NCBI RefSeq assembly: GCF_000485595.1
Contig: NW_014578174.1
Coordinates: 30,872-94,871, forward strand
Length of the DNA stretch: 64,000 nucleotides
Direction of reading: 5' to 3'
Source of the DNA: Priapulus caudatus
Lineage: Eukaryota; Priapulida; Priapulimorpha; Priapulimorphida; Priapulidae
A program made the position numbers and the translations under genes. The notes beneath the pieces are model-generated. The model worked only from the letters and a program-made list of their open reading frames with translations. It was not told where the DNA came from and ran no database searches. Of this stretch, positions 1-12,311 are shown in pieces. Position 1 is the first letter of the stretch; every line of letters begins with the position of its first letter.

Positions 1-241
1 ACCACGAGTGTACAAAACAGGAAGGAGGGCCAAGGCAAACGAAAAATAAATCGCGATGAGTGTACTGAGCAATACGAGGCACAGGCGCAGTGTTCCTGTA
101 TTTAATTTATGCATGACCTCGTTACGTATGAATGTTAGCGGATATCGGCTATTTACTCAGCTATCGATCACCCCCAAGATAAATAAATACTTTGCTTCCA
201 CGTATCATGTCACAAACCATGTGGAATCCCAAGTTATCAAC

Positions 242-283
<42 letters not shown>

Positions 284-2212
284 GGGTCAGGCAGCACGGC
301 TACCAGCCAGCCACCTGGCTGTGGAGCAGCCTCGTAGCATGCGGAATAAAACGGTAGCAGCACGGACGTACACATAACGGTCAAGTTAGGCCAGTTCTTT
401 CTCACGCTATCCATGTTTACGGGCCTGCGCGTTCACTTGCGCCCTCGGTGTGTGATCGTGCCAGTGACCTCCCGGGGGATCTCGGCGCCTCCAGTGAAAC
501 AATAAAGTAAACGTGGCTGCTCCAGTGTGTAGGCTGCAGCCGCTCTCGCTGACCTAGTCTGGTGCGTGCACACCTGGGTGTGAAAGCGTCACACGAACGT
601 GACTAGCTCACTCCACACGGTGCCAGTAGTTTGTGAGTATCGCGCCCGGCCTTCCCATATCATGCGTCTCCCATGCAGATGCATGTAACGTCAGTCGCAC
701 TGTCCATAAACTTATCAACCACGCAGCGCACTCGCCAGACGGTGCCGATACTCATAGATTGATTGAGCAGCATATGCCGGTCGCCGTTATAGTCCAACCT
801 GCGTGAAACCATGTTGCGCTCACGTATTATGATTTCAGCATGCGCTCTGAATAACCTAAACTTTGACGCGTTTTACCTTTTGAGCGAGCGTCCTTGCCGG
901 CTATGTTCACATCCTTGAAATGTCAGCTGTCTACCTTCGCGTATAATAGTAGAACGAACGCTTGTTCTTACGATTGCGCTCTACTTAACGTTCTGAAAGA
1001 GATAATTGAGCGGTGAAAATCTGCGTATGTTTTCCGCGAAAACCGAGGTCGAGAATTCACGTGTTTACTGGGACTGTCTTCTCGCTTATGTGCGCCAGTG
1101 TATTGCTTCGGTCGGACCGCTGTGTAAGCGCCATGTAGCGCTGACTTCACGGTTGATGCTGACCTACGACGACCGATGTACTGCACCAGACAACTCCGAG
1201 TGTGCATGAGATTGAGGGGCACAGTGTTCGTGTAGCGTTATAACTCAAAATATCGCGCCCCATCCGAGATAACAGACGGTCATCCCGATTTCTATACCAT
1301 TTAGTCAAATCATGTAACTCGCGCATAGGAGATACACCGCGAAGACTGATATTTCACGAAAGCTCCTATCTCAAAGCGAGCAGACCTGGCGGTCTAGGGC
1401 CCAGTAAACACTGATCTCGAGTCGTGCGTCACCGACTATAGCTGTGGCTTGATAATAACCCCCCGCGTCATCGTTGACTCTGTCGCCGCGTGCATGCACG
1501 CGCTCTGGAGCTGATGCGAACACATTTACAATGAAGGGACCTGTCTCGGCACACGTCCCGAAGGATAGGCGAGGACCCGTTCAGAGTGTATTGGACCTGC
1601 CTCCAGTAGTCGAAATATTTTACGCTACAACGCTGGATCCGTCTTAGGTGTGTGTTTCGATCTAGCATATTCATGGCAGTGTTGCGTGCCGTGGCGTCTA
1701 TCAGTGCCTCCTCCACCAGTCCCCCCTCGCGCATCTTCCCCTCACCCGCCGGCATGGAGGATTCCACGCGGCAGAACTTAAGCAAATATCCGCAGTGCGT
1801 TGAAAGAATCGATCAGATCGATAAGAAGAACAGCTCCGTTCATAAAGAAGGCATACACCCGACGCTGCAACTCGTAATAACACTATGTATCCTGCATACA
1901 ATTTGTGTCATAATCATGTACAAACAACATGCATTCCTCAATTGTCTCCTGTCAGCTCTATCGTCCTGACCAAGACTTGGCCTTCTGATACCTGCGGGAA
2001 GTGTATCTTTTCGTGTTTTGCAGCGCCTACCACAGGCTCCGCTGCCTGCAGTTCGGTAATTGAACTCACACGATCTCAGATATGGACCCACTGGGCTACT
2101 TTATTTGTTCACGCACCGAACCCTCTGGCTGCAGTGTCCTTCCTGTCCATAGCCTATGTACGGATGTATGTTAAGAGGGCAGGATCATCGCTCAGAGTGT
2201 CTGAGTCCTATC
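1..2212. other. No gene recognised; low-complexity start
   Basis: Every open frame here is short, overlaps frames on the other strand and shows no domain, signal peptide or credible splice pattern that I recognise. The only clear structure is a CT microsatellite at about 245-283. I see nothing else I can support. Confidence 0.6.
245..283. repeat. (CT)n microsatellite
   Basis: About 20 uninterrupted CT dinucleotides. The short frames crossing it only encode Leu/Ser or Arg/Glu runs. Confidence 0.95.
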
Positions 2213-3033
2213 AGTATCTATCTATCAGGCTGATCTATCTCCTCTACTCTATCTATTCTATCTATCTATACTACTCTATCGATCTATATGGCTATCCAAT
2301 ATCTCATCTATCTATGGCTTTTTTCGTATCTAGAGTCTACCTCTAGTCGTTATCTCCGCTATCTAATTCTATCTATCTAATCGTTATCCGGTATATAAGC
2401 TATCTCCTAATTCGTATCGCTATTTTCTAGGGGTCATCAGTCTCTGAAAACATCTGGATCCCCAATTCCTCTAGCGTATTGATTTAGATCAACTACTTAT
2501 CTAGATATCTATCCGATCTATCATATATTCCGACATTACTAAGATCTTGTATCTAAGAAAATAGTCGTACTCTATCTATCGTGTGCTATGCTTGATAATG
2601 GGCTAATCTTCTCATTGATTATCTAATCGATATCGTCTCACTCTAATAGTCATTACATTTCATAGAGTTCTTATTTCTATAGAGTCTTAATCTATGCTCA
2701 CTCTAGATCTGATGGATCTATTCTCTCTATCTATTTATCTATCCCGTATCTATCATCTAATGATATCACATATCCTTATCTATGTCCTATCTATCAGTAT
2801 GTTAGACTATCTATTCTAATGCAGTTCTGTTCATCTATCATACTCATAGTCCTATCATCATCGTATAGTCTATGCCTGTAGTAATTCTCTTCACTCTACT
2901 TCGTACTCTATATCCGTCATCTATCGTATCTACTCTATTATCGTTATCTATGTTATCATCGTAATCCTATTCCTCATCTATCGATATCATATATGCTAAT
3001 CTATCGTCAATTTATCTATCTCATCTATCTAGC
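2213..3033. repeat. Degenerate (TATC)n tetranucleotide block
   Basis: About 820 bases dominated by tatc/ctat words, interrupted by frequent single-base insertions, losses and substitutions. It begins and ends with cleaner stretches (about 2215-2290 and 3010-3033). The irregularity could be an old decayed microsatellite or poorly resolved long-read consensus. Confidence 0.85.
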
Positions 3034-5104
3034 CACGGGAAACGTGTCCTGGGTCGCCCACGCTTTTTACGTGTCGCAGAAGCCTCACCCGCATCTTATA
3101 GTAAATCTTCAGGCGCTCACTCTATACTCTCCTGCGTACATCAATATCAAGCTCAAATAATTAATTGCTCGGCTGTCTGCTGCTTAGCCAGTTGTAGTTC
3201 ATTAGCAGTTAGATTCGCCAGCGGCACGCTGCGCTAACACGCACGAGCAACATATGCACTCACACACTCCGTGCGCACATGACTCTCCTTCCCGAAACTC
3301 TTTATTAGTCCTTTTATTAGACGCCCTCGTGAATATACTCTCCACGTATTCTCTGTGATAGCATGTCTCGTTCTCTCTGAGTATAGAGTCACGACAGATA
3401 AGCCAGTCCGGTGTTAGGTTCCCGACTACCAGTTCATCGATAGTACTTAGTCGCGCAACGCCACGTCGAGCGTACTCAAGCCTATCAAGCTCAGAGGGTA
3501 TAACTTGGTGTGATGAGCGCAAGCAGACTCAGGACTAGCTCTTGTGTATATACACACAAATAATTGTCGCGGACTATTTTGATTCCTATCTTCTAAGAGT
3601 TTAACATAATATGTTTAGTCGAGCGTTTATAATAAATTAGCTTATACTCACAGAGCTCCCGCTCTTGGTTGATGACTCTATAAAATAAGAGGGAATATGA
3701 GTCCTAACCTCCCAATTGAATTCCTTATATTTGCATCTCTTATGTATTAACGATGTCTACAGTCATTGGGTGAACTCATACACTGTATCATGGTGGAACG
3801 TATACTGCAATCGCGCTTCTAACTCTCTAATCTGCTGGTGTGTAGAAATGATTTCACATGTTCAATACAATTCTAGGTGTGTTGTACGGTTAATATGTAT
3901 ATATATGTGTAAGGAACTAAAATACTTTGAGTAACGATAATGAAGTGTAATCTCACTTTCACTGTAGAATCTATCACCCGTAGTTAATATGTAATACTAA
4001 CTTTCTACGGCAATACCCGCTCGCTAATAGTGTCTTATTCGTATAGCATAAGCTGAAGGCGGGATATCTATGAGAAGGTGTATTCAACATCCGAGATGGA
4101 GAGAGCAGAAGCTTTATAGAGTGATTTAGGAAGGGGTAGTCGATATAGCTATCGACAATCTCCATAGGTATACCAAATATATATATATATATATAGATGT
4201 GCACGAAGCATGAACGCTCTTTGCGTGTGTGCTCTCTACAACGGGTCAGAAAATTTCTTTTATATTTGTGTCTCTACTACTGATAAACTCATCAAGAAAT
4301 ACAATCACTGCATTGCATATGGAAAACTGACAGAGTACTCCAGTTACTCTAATTCTACCTCCATTATACCCATGGTAAGCCTAAGGCTAATTCTCGACTT
4401 ACGCTTTACATAGACTTCTCTACGCATGAGTACATTTTCTCATTTATTGGTATATCATTATTTTAATTTACCACAAATATAATTAAACGTGGTAATAAGG
4501 TCATACAAGTTTATGGTGTATCAGTCCTATTCTTAGTAGTCTAGCTGGCCATCGCTGCGTGTAATAACTGTTATCGGCATGTGGCAGTATATAAATAGTG
4601 GCAGCTGCGGATGTGGACTCTAGTGGTACTCGAGTATTTGTAGACTCTCTCTCTCTCGCAGGTATATACTGAACAATGCGCGTTCGCTTTAGCTATGTAA
4701 CGAACACCATGGTTAAGGAGGGATCTCACAAGGAGCAATGCAGTGTATAAATAAATCGCGATTGTATGGTGGTATACTCTACGAGAAGCTCGCTATAATC
4801 GAGACCGCGCAGAGAGTAACTCAGAGCGCGCGCTCTAAACTTGTGTCTCGCTTATATTGATCGTTGTATGTCATAGACCTCGTCATAAACCGTTTCTGAT
4901 TTCGGAATGGTCTCATATCAGTAATCGTGATTCTCCTCGTCGAAGTAACCGATGTGCTATAAGGTATCTCTGAGGCCTCAATCAGATAACACCCCAAGAT
5001 ATATAATTAATAGCCTTTTGAGCTTCCAACGCTTAACTCATGTCACAGAACCATGGTCGTGAAATCACCAAGTGTATCAGACTCGCTCTCTCTCTCGGTG
5101 CTAC
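3034..5104. other. No gene recognised
   Basis: AT-rich sequence with a short TA run at about 4177-4195 and a short CT run near 4645-4660. No frame shows conserved protein features, and no tRNA or rRNA signature was seen. Confidence 0.55.
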
Positions 5105-6455
5105 GTCTCTCTTCTGCTTACTCTGCTTAATCTCTCTTTGTTGGTGTGTTAGCGGTGTTTTGCGTATAGCTGTCCGCTCGTAAGCTCGAGAGCGGGGGCG
5201 TGTAGTTATGTACCTGTGTCTCCCCACGCTATTTCCGCATGCCTGTTTGCCAGGTACTGTCCGTCTGTCTAGACGCTGCCTGCATGCCTGCCTATGTCTG
5301 TCGCCGTCTCATTGCTCTCTTGCGCGTGCTCTGTGCCTCGAGCGGTTGTCGGCGTGATCTCTGTCCCTATCCTTCTCGTTTCTTTATATCTCGCACTATC
5401 GTGTTCCGTTCTCATGACACTTCGCGGGGACAGTGACGTTGGCGGGCGCAATGAAGGACAGTTTCGATCAACAAAGTTTAGTCCCAACCCGAGATTGTGT
5501 TTTGGATCGTGACAGTTTCCATATGTTCTTCTTGCAGCCTAGGGGTGATCACTGGGGCATGTCCACCGACCCGGGAATTTGTTAAATTCTAGGTAATATT
5601 TCCGCCGTGTATTCTAGGCTTGAAGTGTTCAGGCCTGTGATCCGGTTCTGGAAAACCGTGGCAAAAACCGGCTAATGTCCGCGCACTGCTTTCCCTCAGC
5701 TTACTTAATTTATCATGTTTTAGCCTTACGCATGCAAATCTCGACGTTTTTACACATCATGTCACTCTCTCACGCACGTTATACCTAACGCAAACACACG
5801 AACGTCATGTGAGCGTATTCTAATCATTAAATTCATAGTTAGCGCTTGTTCAGTTCAGACGCACATTTATTGAGACGCGTGAATTCGTTCAATTGCTCAA
5901 GTAGACACCGAAATAATACACTACTGTTATAGCCCTAGAATACATACTATTAAGGTAGAGCTGAGAGGGGAGGTCGCTCAGGACGTCTATGTCCCCGGTA
6001 GGTACTGCCGGAGGTGTGTTTCTTGCGGTATCGAGTCGGCGTTTATTGACGATTCTTACCGGAGTACGGGTACGATGGATACGACATATATACTTATATG
6101 CGTGACCGTACCTTCGTTTAACTAACTAACGAGTTACTTTTGTTGTGTAGTCGGTTCCTTACTCCCTAACCCTAACTCTCCTAACTCTAACCCTAACAGC
6201 CTAACCTAACGGTAACCCCTAATCCTAACCCTAACCATATCAAATAGTGACCAGGGTACTTCCGGCTGATAACCGGACCCTATATACAGTACGCATAAGT
6301 GTAGATACGTTTTATACCTCTAAACATACGTTAGATACAACGAAATTTATATATATATAGAGTATATTTATATATATAAGCCATGCGATCAAACGTACGC
6401 TAACGCATACAGGCGCGCGAGTGCGCATATAGCCACACGTTATTACGTTTCACGC
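5105..6455. repeat. Contig-end copy A of a duplicated ~1.3-kb segment
   Basis: This segment matches 6481-7797 in the same order and orientation. Shared landmarks include a stretch with 'tgtctgtcgccgtctcat' (about 5293 and 6618), 'gtattctaatcatt' (about 5815 and 7057) and 'aaacgtacgc' just before the end. The copy stops exactly at the N-gap, so the two copies look like overlapping contig ends that were never merged. Many single-base differences separate them. Confidence 0.8.
6163..6236. repeat. Telomere-like (CCCTAA)n tract
   Basis: Irregular repeats of ccctaa/cctaac, i.e. TTAGGG on the minus strand. It is followed by 'atatcaaatagtgacc', which also follows the similar tract at about 25374-25424. 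Confidence 0.85.
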
Positions 6456-6480
6456 NNNNNNNNNNNNNNNNNNNNNNNNN
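6456..6480. other. Assembly gap (25 N)
   Basis: A run of 25 N. The sequences on its two sides overlap (5105-6455 against 6481-7797), so the true gap is probably negative in length. Confidence 0.98.
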
Positions 6481-7797
6481 TCTTCTCTCTTCCGTTCGTG
6501 TTAGTGCTTGCTGTGCGTGGCCTGCGCGTGAGTGTACGCTTAACATGTGTTCCCCCTATCCGCCCATGCTGTTTGCCATGGTACTGTCCGTGTCTGACCT
6601 GCCTGCATGCCTGCTATGTCTGTCGCCGTCTCATTTGCTCTCTTGCGGTCGCCTCTTGCCCGAGCGCTTTGTCGCTGATCTCTGTCCCTACATTCTTCCT
6701 CGTTCTTTCACCTATCGCGCATAGCGAATTCAGAGGGCTTTGGCGTTGCACCAGTTCTCCCATACTGCTTCTTGGCGGCTGCAGCTAAGAAGGGGGTCGG
6801 CGGGCATGCTCCCCCAACCCCAGCCGGAATTTCTATTAATTAGGGCTTATTTGTTGCATTCTGGTGAACTCTTTTCCACGCGCCGGTGACGGATTTCTGC
6901 GAGGAAACCAAGACGTGCAACCGGCCTAAGTCCGCGCCTGGCCTTTTCCCTCACCTACTCCTACACTTATCTTTAGCATACAAGCCAGCACACACCTTCT
7001 ACACATCTACCCATTAACGCTTCAATACCCTAAAGCAGCACAACGCTCATCGTGACGTATTCTAATCATTGTAAATTCATAGTTAGACGGCTTGTTCAGG
7101 CTTCCGCACGCACCATTTATTGAAGACGCGCCCTCCCCCGCGTTGAAATCCGGCTAGCATCTTTCCCATATCAATCTGCACTCCCAAGCTAGCACCACAT
7201 GACAATAAGATACACCTACCCCCTGTAATACTAGCCTTAGCAAATAATACTATACAGCTAGACGACTGACCGAGCGGTCTATGCTCTTCCCGGGGTATGG
7301 CCGCCGAAAGTACCTGCGGTAACGGTACGGCTCTACGAGAACAACGCTACCATCGGTACTATACTTCAATCTATGCCGGACCGGTACCTCGCCTACTCCA
7401 TTAACGAGATCTAGGCACGTCGCCCTACCTCCCCCTACTCTAACCCTCACTCTAACCACTTAACCACTACACCCTAACCTTAACCCCTAACTCTCCTAAA
7501 ACCACCGTACACACTATCCACAAATACGTGACCAGAAGGCATCAACGTCCTCGCACCCCCCCCTATACCGGACCCCTCTTGCGCGCACTAACACACAGTC
7601 ACGAACGCCCCCTATGTCTACCAACCACGCCCCGTACAGCAGTTATCCTCCTATCCAATATCATATCCGTACTACTAGTAATTATATCTTATCAGCAAGG
7701 TGCGAGCATCAAACCACCCATCCCACGATACAAACGTACGCATAACAAGCTTTGCAGAGCGAGTGCGCATATGCACACGTATATACGTTCACGCGCG
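6481..7797. repeat. Contig-end copy B of the ~1.3-kb segment
   Basis: Collinear with 5105-6455, including a telomere-like CCCTAA-rich tract at about 7433-7497 and the closing 'gcgcatatgcacacg' region. The match ends near 7797, where copy A meets the N-gap. Confidence 0.8.
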
Positions 7798-7868
7798 CGT
7801 TCTCACGTGTACATATACGCGCGCGTTCTCACGTGTACATATACGCGCGCGTTCTCACGTGTATATAT
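7791..7868. repeat. 26-bp tandem repeat, 3 units
   Basis: Three consecutive 26-bp units beginning acgcgcgcgttctcacg (7791, 7817, 7843). The last unit differs by one base. The alternating purine-pyrimidine core (cgcgcg) could favour Z-DNA, which is inference only. Confidence 0.95.
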
Positions 7869-10362
7869 AAACACGTAGACGTATAAGAGCGGGCTCGCAC
7901 ACAGCTGCTGCTGCGGTGCCAAGATTAGCAATGAGTACTGAACATAATTAGGAGAGAACAATGTCGGCGCATGAGCCCCATTGTATGAAAATCGCGGAAT
8001 ATTATCGTCCATGCATGCATGCACCTACCTATATGCTACAGCAGATGTTGTGCTGGTCACCCACAGTTCGCCCACAGGTTTAAGTGTCTGTTGCTAGCCT
8101 AGGCAATTCCATCAACTTCATGCATAGATTTGCCGCACAAACACTCTCGATCATCTCTCAACGATAGCGACCAATTTTTCATTCCTCAGTCCACGGAATA
8201 TATAATTTTATGCCCTCCTCAATCAGCTGTTATCCGCCGTGCTTCCACCGATTGCGGGGCCCGTAGATAATTTCGCTGACAACGCTATATTAATGTTCGC
8301 TTTCACGAAACATGGATAAATAGTCTCGCCAATCGTATAGTCCAATACCGTTTCAATGGCTCGAGATTGCTGTACCGCTATTACCGCTACTCGTTCAGCT
8401 ACTACGTGCTACTACTGCGCGGCCCGGATCATGATTATGTCATTTTACTATGAGATGAAAATAGTAACTGCCGTATGGGAGCAGAGAGACAGGTGGGGTC
8501 GGTGCTCTCGCACGCGCTACGTTTTACCCTGAATGCAGGCAGTTGGGGGGGTTGTTGATGGGCGCCTCCAACTTCGGCGGTCGCATACGGTTGGAACTTG
8601 GCCGCACATTTTCATCGCGGGAAAATTATCCCCCTTTTCAGACAATCATGAGCCTTGTTAGTTGTTACACATAATTTCACCGCGATTATTATTTTTATTC
8701 CAATCAAATTATCAATTTTTACCTAACGACATAAGCGCCCCACGGGGGAAGGGGTTTGGCGGCATGCTGCGGCCGAAGTAAAAGTTTTAGATAGGATAAA
8801 GCAATGCACGTCTTGCTTGCCTACCCCTGCGCGTTTTAATACCCCAGTCACACCAGGGCCCCGATCTCACTACGCTCGTACTACGCTCTAAGAGCGTGGT
8901 GGAAACGTGATCAAACGTGTAGAACGCAGTGTGGACGTATATAGACGTACTGCGATCGTGATCGAGCGCGGTGCAGTCAGCATGAGCGTGGAGAGCGTGG
9001 CCAAACTGAACATGTTCAAAATAATCGTGGTGCGAGCGTGGCGGAAATACAGCGCAGTGCGGGCGTATTAGAGACGTGGAAGGCGTAGTACCCACCTAAC
9101 TCGAGCGTAGTACGAACTTAAAGCCTCACAATGCGCATCCAAACGCTAATTTCTACAGTACTAGACTAGCAAATACTTCGTGGCATGAATAATCACACTA
9201 CCTTATGACAAAATAAACTCTAGTGCCTCCCATTTCACTGCGCGTTGTCTTATAAAAGGTATTTGAAAATATCTCCACTGTTGTTGACACGTTTGCGTTG
9301 CTCTGCCAGGCAAATCCGTCCAGCGGGGTAGCCAAAGATTTCTACGGCCCGTGGTGCGTTTTTCGCTTTGCGCCCACGCTGCTAGCGCAAATGTTCGCGC
9401 TGTTAGCGATTATCAAGCCCTAAAATCAATACGTTATTTTCACGTATTTTACGCTGCTTAAATACTTTCTTATAGTCTTAGATGTTACATATACAGCGCA
9501 GCTTTCACAATACTACAACGTATCTTATGCACTGTCGCCAACTATGCAAAACAGTTTACCGGACAAACAATCTTGTCAACACCCTGTAAGCCAAATGTGA
9601 CGTCACCAAGATACCAAGTCGATGCCTATGCTTGCTTTGAAACAATTTTAGCGATGCGCGCCTGATTACTCTGCATTTCGCCCACCTCTTCTTGTGGAAC
9701 GCGCAGGTCAAATGGGTAGGGGAACTAGAGCTTTATTTTGCTCATACCGGTAGTGTGACTTATGCATGCCACAAAGTAGTTTGCTAGTAGTACTGGAGAA
9801 GTTTTAGCGTTTGATGCGCATACTGTGAGGCTTTTTAATGTCGCTATCGCCAAGGCGTGTCGGCGTGCGTGAAAATTGTCGCCCCGTTCTCAGCACGATG
9901 TCAATACGTTTTCATCACGCTGTTTACTACGTCATGGAGATGTCTTTTTGCCGACCTGACACGCTCTCGCCTATGACCATGGCTGCGTTTTTCTCTAACA
10001 AGCTCGAACCGTTCGCTACTACGATTGTACTATCGCCCAACACGTAAGGACTACGCCGTTGTGGCTTCGCCATTACGTGGTGTTAGTTACTGCCTCAGAT
10101 CACGTCTGCAAACTTGGGGTATTAAAGTTTGGGTGCACCCTGGCACCCACACAGTCAGTTGTCCACTATGTTGGATGCAGGCAACACTACTCTATTGCTA
10201 TGTTTCTCGTAGAAGGACAAACTCACGAACTTACTGTGATTGCTAAACCCTCATTCAGGGCTGGCGTAGGATGAGGAGGAGAAATAGAAGACAACAAAGA
10301 TCTTGCTGGCTCTCCCCTTGTCTTTTGGCGGCATAGTTGTGTCCGTAGAAAATAATGTTAAT
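7869..10362. other. No gene recognised; CG-rich quasi-periodic stretch inside
   Basis: No protein family is recognisable. Between about 8850 and 9110, words of the type gagcgtggtg, aaacgtgatc and agacgtact recur at roughly 10-12 bp spacing. The same style returns at about 10500-10745. Three overlapping short frames at 9838-10274 show no domain I can name. Confidence 0.5.
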
Positions 10363-10430
10363 CTTGATTTAAGTTGATAATGTTGATCTTAGTTATCTTG
10401 ATTTAAGTTGATAATGTTGATCTTAGTTAT
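10363..10430. repeat. 34-bp tandem duplication
   Basis: Two adjacent, apparently identical 34-bp units (10363-10396 and 10397-10430) starting cttgatttaagttgataatg. Confidence 0.95.
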
Positions 10431-10878
10431 CTTGATGTTAATCTTGACAGCACGGCAGAATGAATGATGATGTATAGAACGCGGCGCGGTATTTATATGA
10501 TCGTTGCCAGCGCAGTCGGCGCGTGATTGGCGCGTAGTTGAGGCGCGGTGAGCGTTGCTAAGGCGCAGTGCAAGCGTCGTTCAAACGCAACACGATCTTA
10601 TTGGTCGCAATAAAGACGCCGTCCGCGCAGTGCAAGCGTGATGCGGGCGTGGTGTTGAGTGTGGTGAAAGCTTGTTGAGCGCAATGAGATCGGGGTAAAG
10701 ACACACTTAGATCGTAGTATGGACGTAATTAGATCGTAGTATCGGCGCTGGACCCGGCTGGGGCCCAATTGGCCACGCTCTCAACCACGCTCACCACGCT
10801 CGGGCAAATTTTTTAAGGACGGGGCGATCGTGATGAGCGTAGCTCTGGTGTGACTGGGCCCTAAACGCGTAAGCTTGC

Positions 10879-10953
10879 CGCACACGCTGTGTTTTGTGCT
10901 TGCGCCATCGGCCACGCGTGGCTGATGGCGCAGCACAAAACACAGCGTGTGCG
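10879..10953. repeat. 75-bp near-perfect palindrome
   Basis: The left arm begins cgcacacgctgtgttttgtg and the right arm ends cacaaaacacagcgtgtgcg. The centre is near gccacgcgtggc. Only one or two bases are unpaired, so it would form a long hairpin or cruciform. It lies 200 bp before the 10-bp minisatellite. Confidence 0.9.
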
Positions 10954-11150
10954 CGTGCAAACATAGCGATTTCTTGCGTGTGGAAAATATCACACGTGTT
11001 TGATATTTTCTTATACGTGTGGCAGATTCCACAGCGTGTGCGGTGTGGCTGTGTCAAGTTCCACACCGGCTCTATGTAACCGACCAATAGCAGCAGGTCA
11101 AGAAAGTCACGTGATCTTAACTTGCGGTTGCAGCGCGGTTGCACTGCGGT

Positions 11151-11452
11151 ACACGCACGTACACGCACGTACACGCGGGTGCCCGCGGATACACGCACGT
11201 ATACGCACGTACACGCGGGTACACGCGGATACACGCACGTATACGCGGGTACACGCACGTGCACGCACGTGCACGCGGGTACACGCACAACGTACACGCG
11301 GGTACATGGAGATACACGCACGTACACGCGGGTACACGCACGTACACGCACGTACACACAGATACACGCACGTATACGCGGGTACACGCACGTGCACGCA
11401 CATGCACGCGGGTACACGCACGTACACGCGGGTACACGGAGATACACGCACA
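11151..11452. repeat. 10-bp minisatellite (acacgcacgt / acacgcgggt)
   Basis: About thirty 10-bp units alternating mainly between acacgcacgt and acacgcgggt, with variants such as acacgcggat and gcacgcacgt. Because the unit has no stop in any frame and 10 is not a multiple of 3, all six frames stay open across it. This produces artificial Thr/Arg/His/Val/Cys-rich proteins of up to about 250 residues, so I do not call any of them a gene. Confidence 0.95.
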
Positions 11453-11540
11453 TGCAGTACGCTGTACACAGCACGCACGCTGTATGTGCGGCAGGCTTTA
11501 GATCGACGAAAGAAAATTTATCCTGGCCGGTAATACGGTT

Positions 11541-12257
11541 CGCCATGCAGGACAGGCATTTTTGTACCTATAAACTTGACAAAAATGAAAACACAAAACT
11601 CAATTCTGTCAATCCGGTTCCACAAAACTCAATTTTGTAAACACAAAACTCAATTCTGTCAATCCGGTTCCACAAAACTCAATTTTGTGAACACAAAACT
11701 CAATTCTGTCAATCCTGTCCCACAAAACTCAATTTTGTGAACACAAAACTCAATTCTGTCAATCCTGTCCCACAAAACTCAATTTTTGTGAACACAAAAC
11801 TCAATTCTGTCAATCCTGTCCCACAAAACTCATTCCACAAACTCGATTTTGTTGCCCAAATAGTGCACAGCATGTAAGAAGGCTACCATTGGTCAGAAGA
11901 ACAACGATGGCGACTCATGACACATCTTCTCCACGCCCAGTTTTGAACCAATAGTAGCCGCTTCTTACATGCGTGTCCATTATTTGGGCCGAGTTTTGTG
12001 GGACAGGATTGACAGAATTGAGTTTTGTGTTCACAAAATTGAGTTTTGTGGGACAGGATTGACAGAATTGAGTTTTTTGTTCACAAAATTGAGTTTTGTG
12101 GAACCGGATTGACAGAATTGAGTTTTGTGTTCACAAAATTGAGTTTTGTGGAACCGGATTGACAGAATTGAGTTTTGTGTTCACAAAATTGAGTTTTGTG
12201 GGACAGGATTGACAGAATTGAGTTTTGTGAGACAGAATTGAGCCCTGTCCTGCATGG
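11541..12257. mobile_element. Foldback element with inverted 49-50 bp satellite arms
   Basis: The left arm (about 11591-11838) has five tandem units containing cacaaaactcaattctgtc. The right arm (about 12000-12235) carries the same units in reverse complement. The ~160-bp centre is also partly palindromic (gcatgtaagaaggctac against the complement near 11955). The outermost inverted words, gccatgcaggacagg near 11543 and cctgtcctgcatggc near 12245, extend the symmetry. This architecture fits a non-autonomous foldback DNA transposon; no transposase is present. Confidence 0.8.
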
Positions 12258-12311
12258 CGCCCCGTAGGTAACGGCGACCAAGCAATGAGAGCGCCATTCC
12301 CGTTTACATTA

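Noticed and set aside
9838-10274. Three overlapping plus-strand frames of about 70 residues
   Set aside because: No recognisable family, frames overlap each other, and the region shows the noisy character of the window's first 12 kb.
10791-11640. Several 100-250 residue frames over the 10-bp repeat
   Set aside because: All six frames are open because of the repeat unit; no evidence for a real protein.
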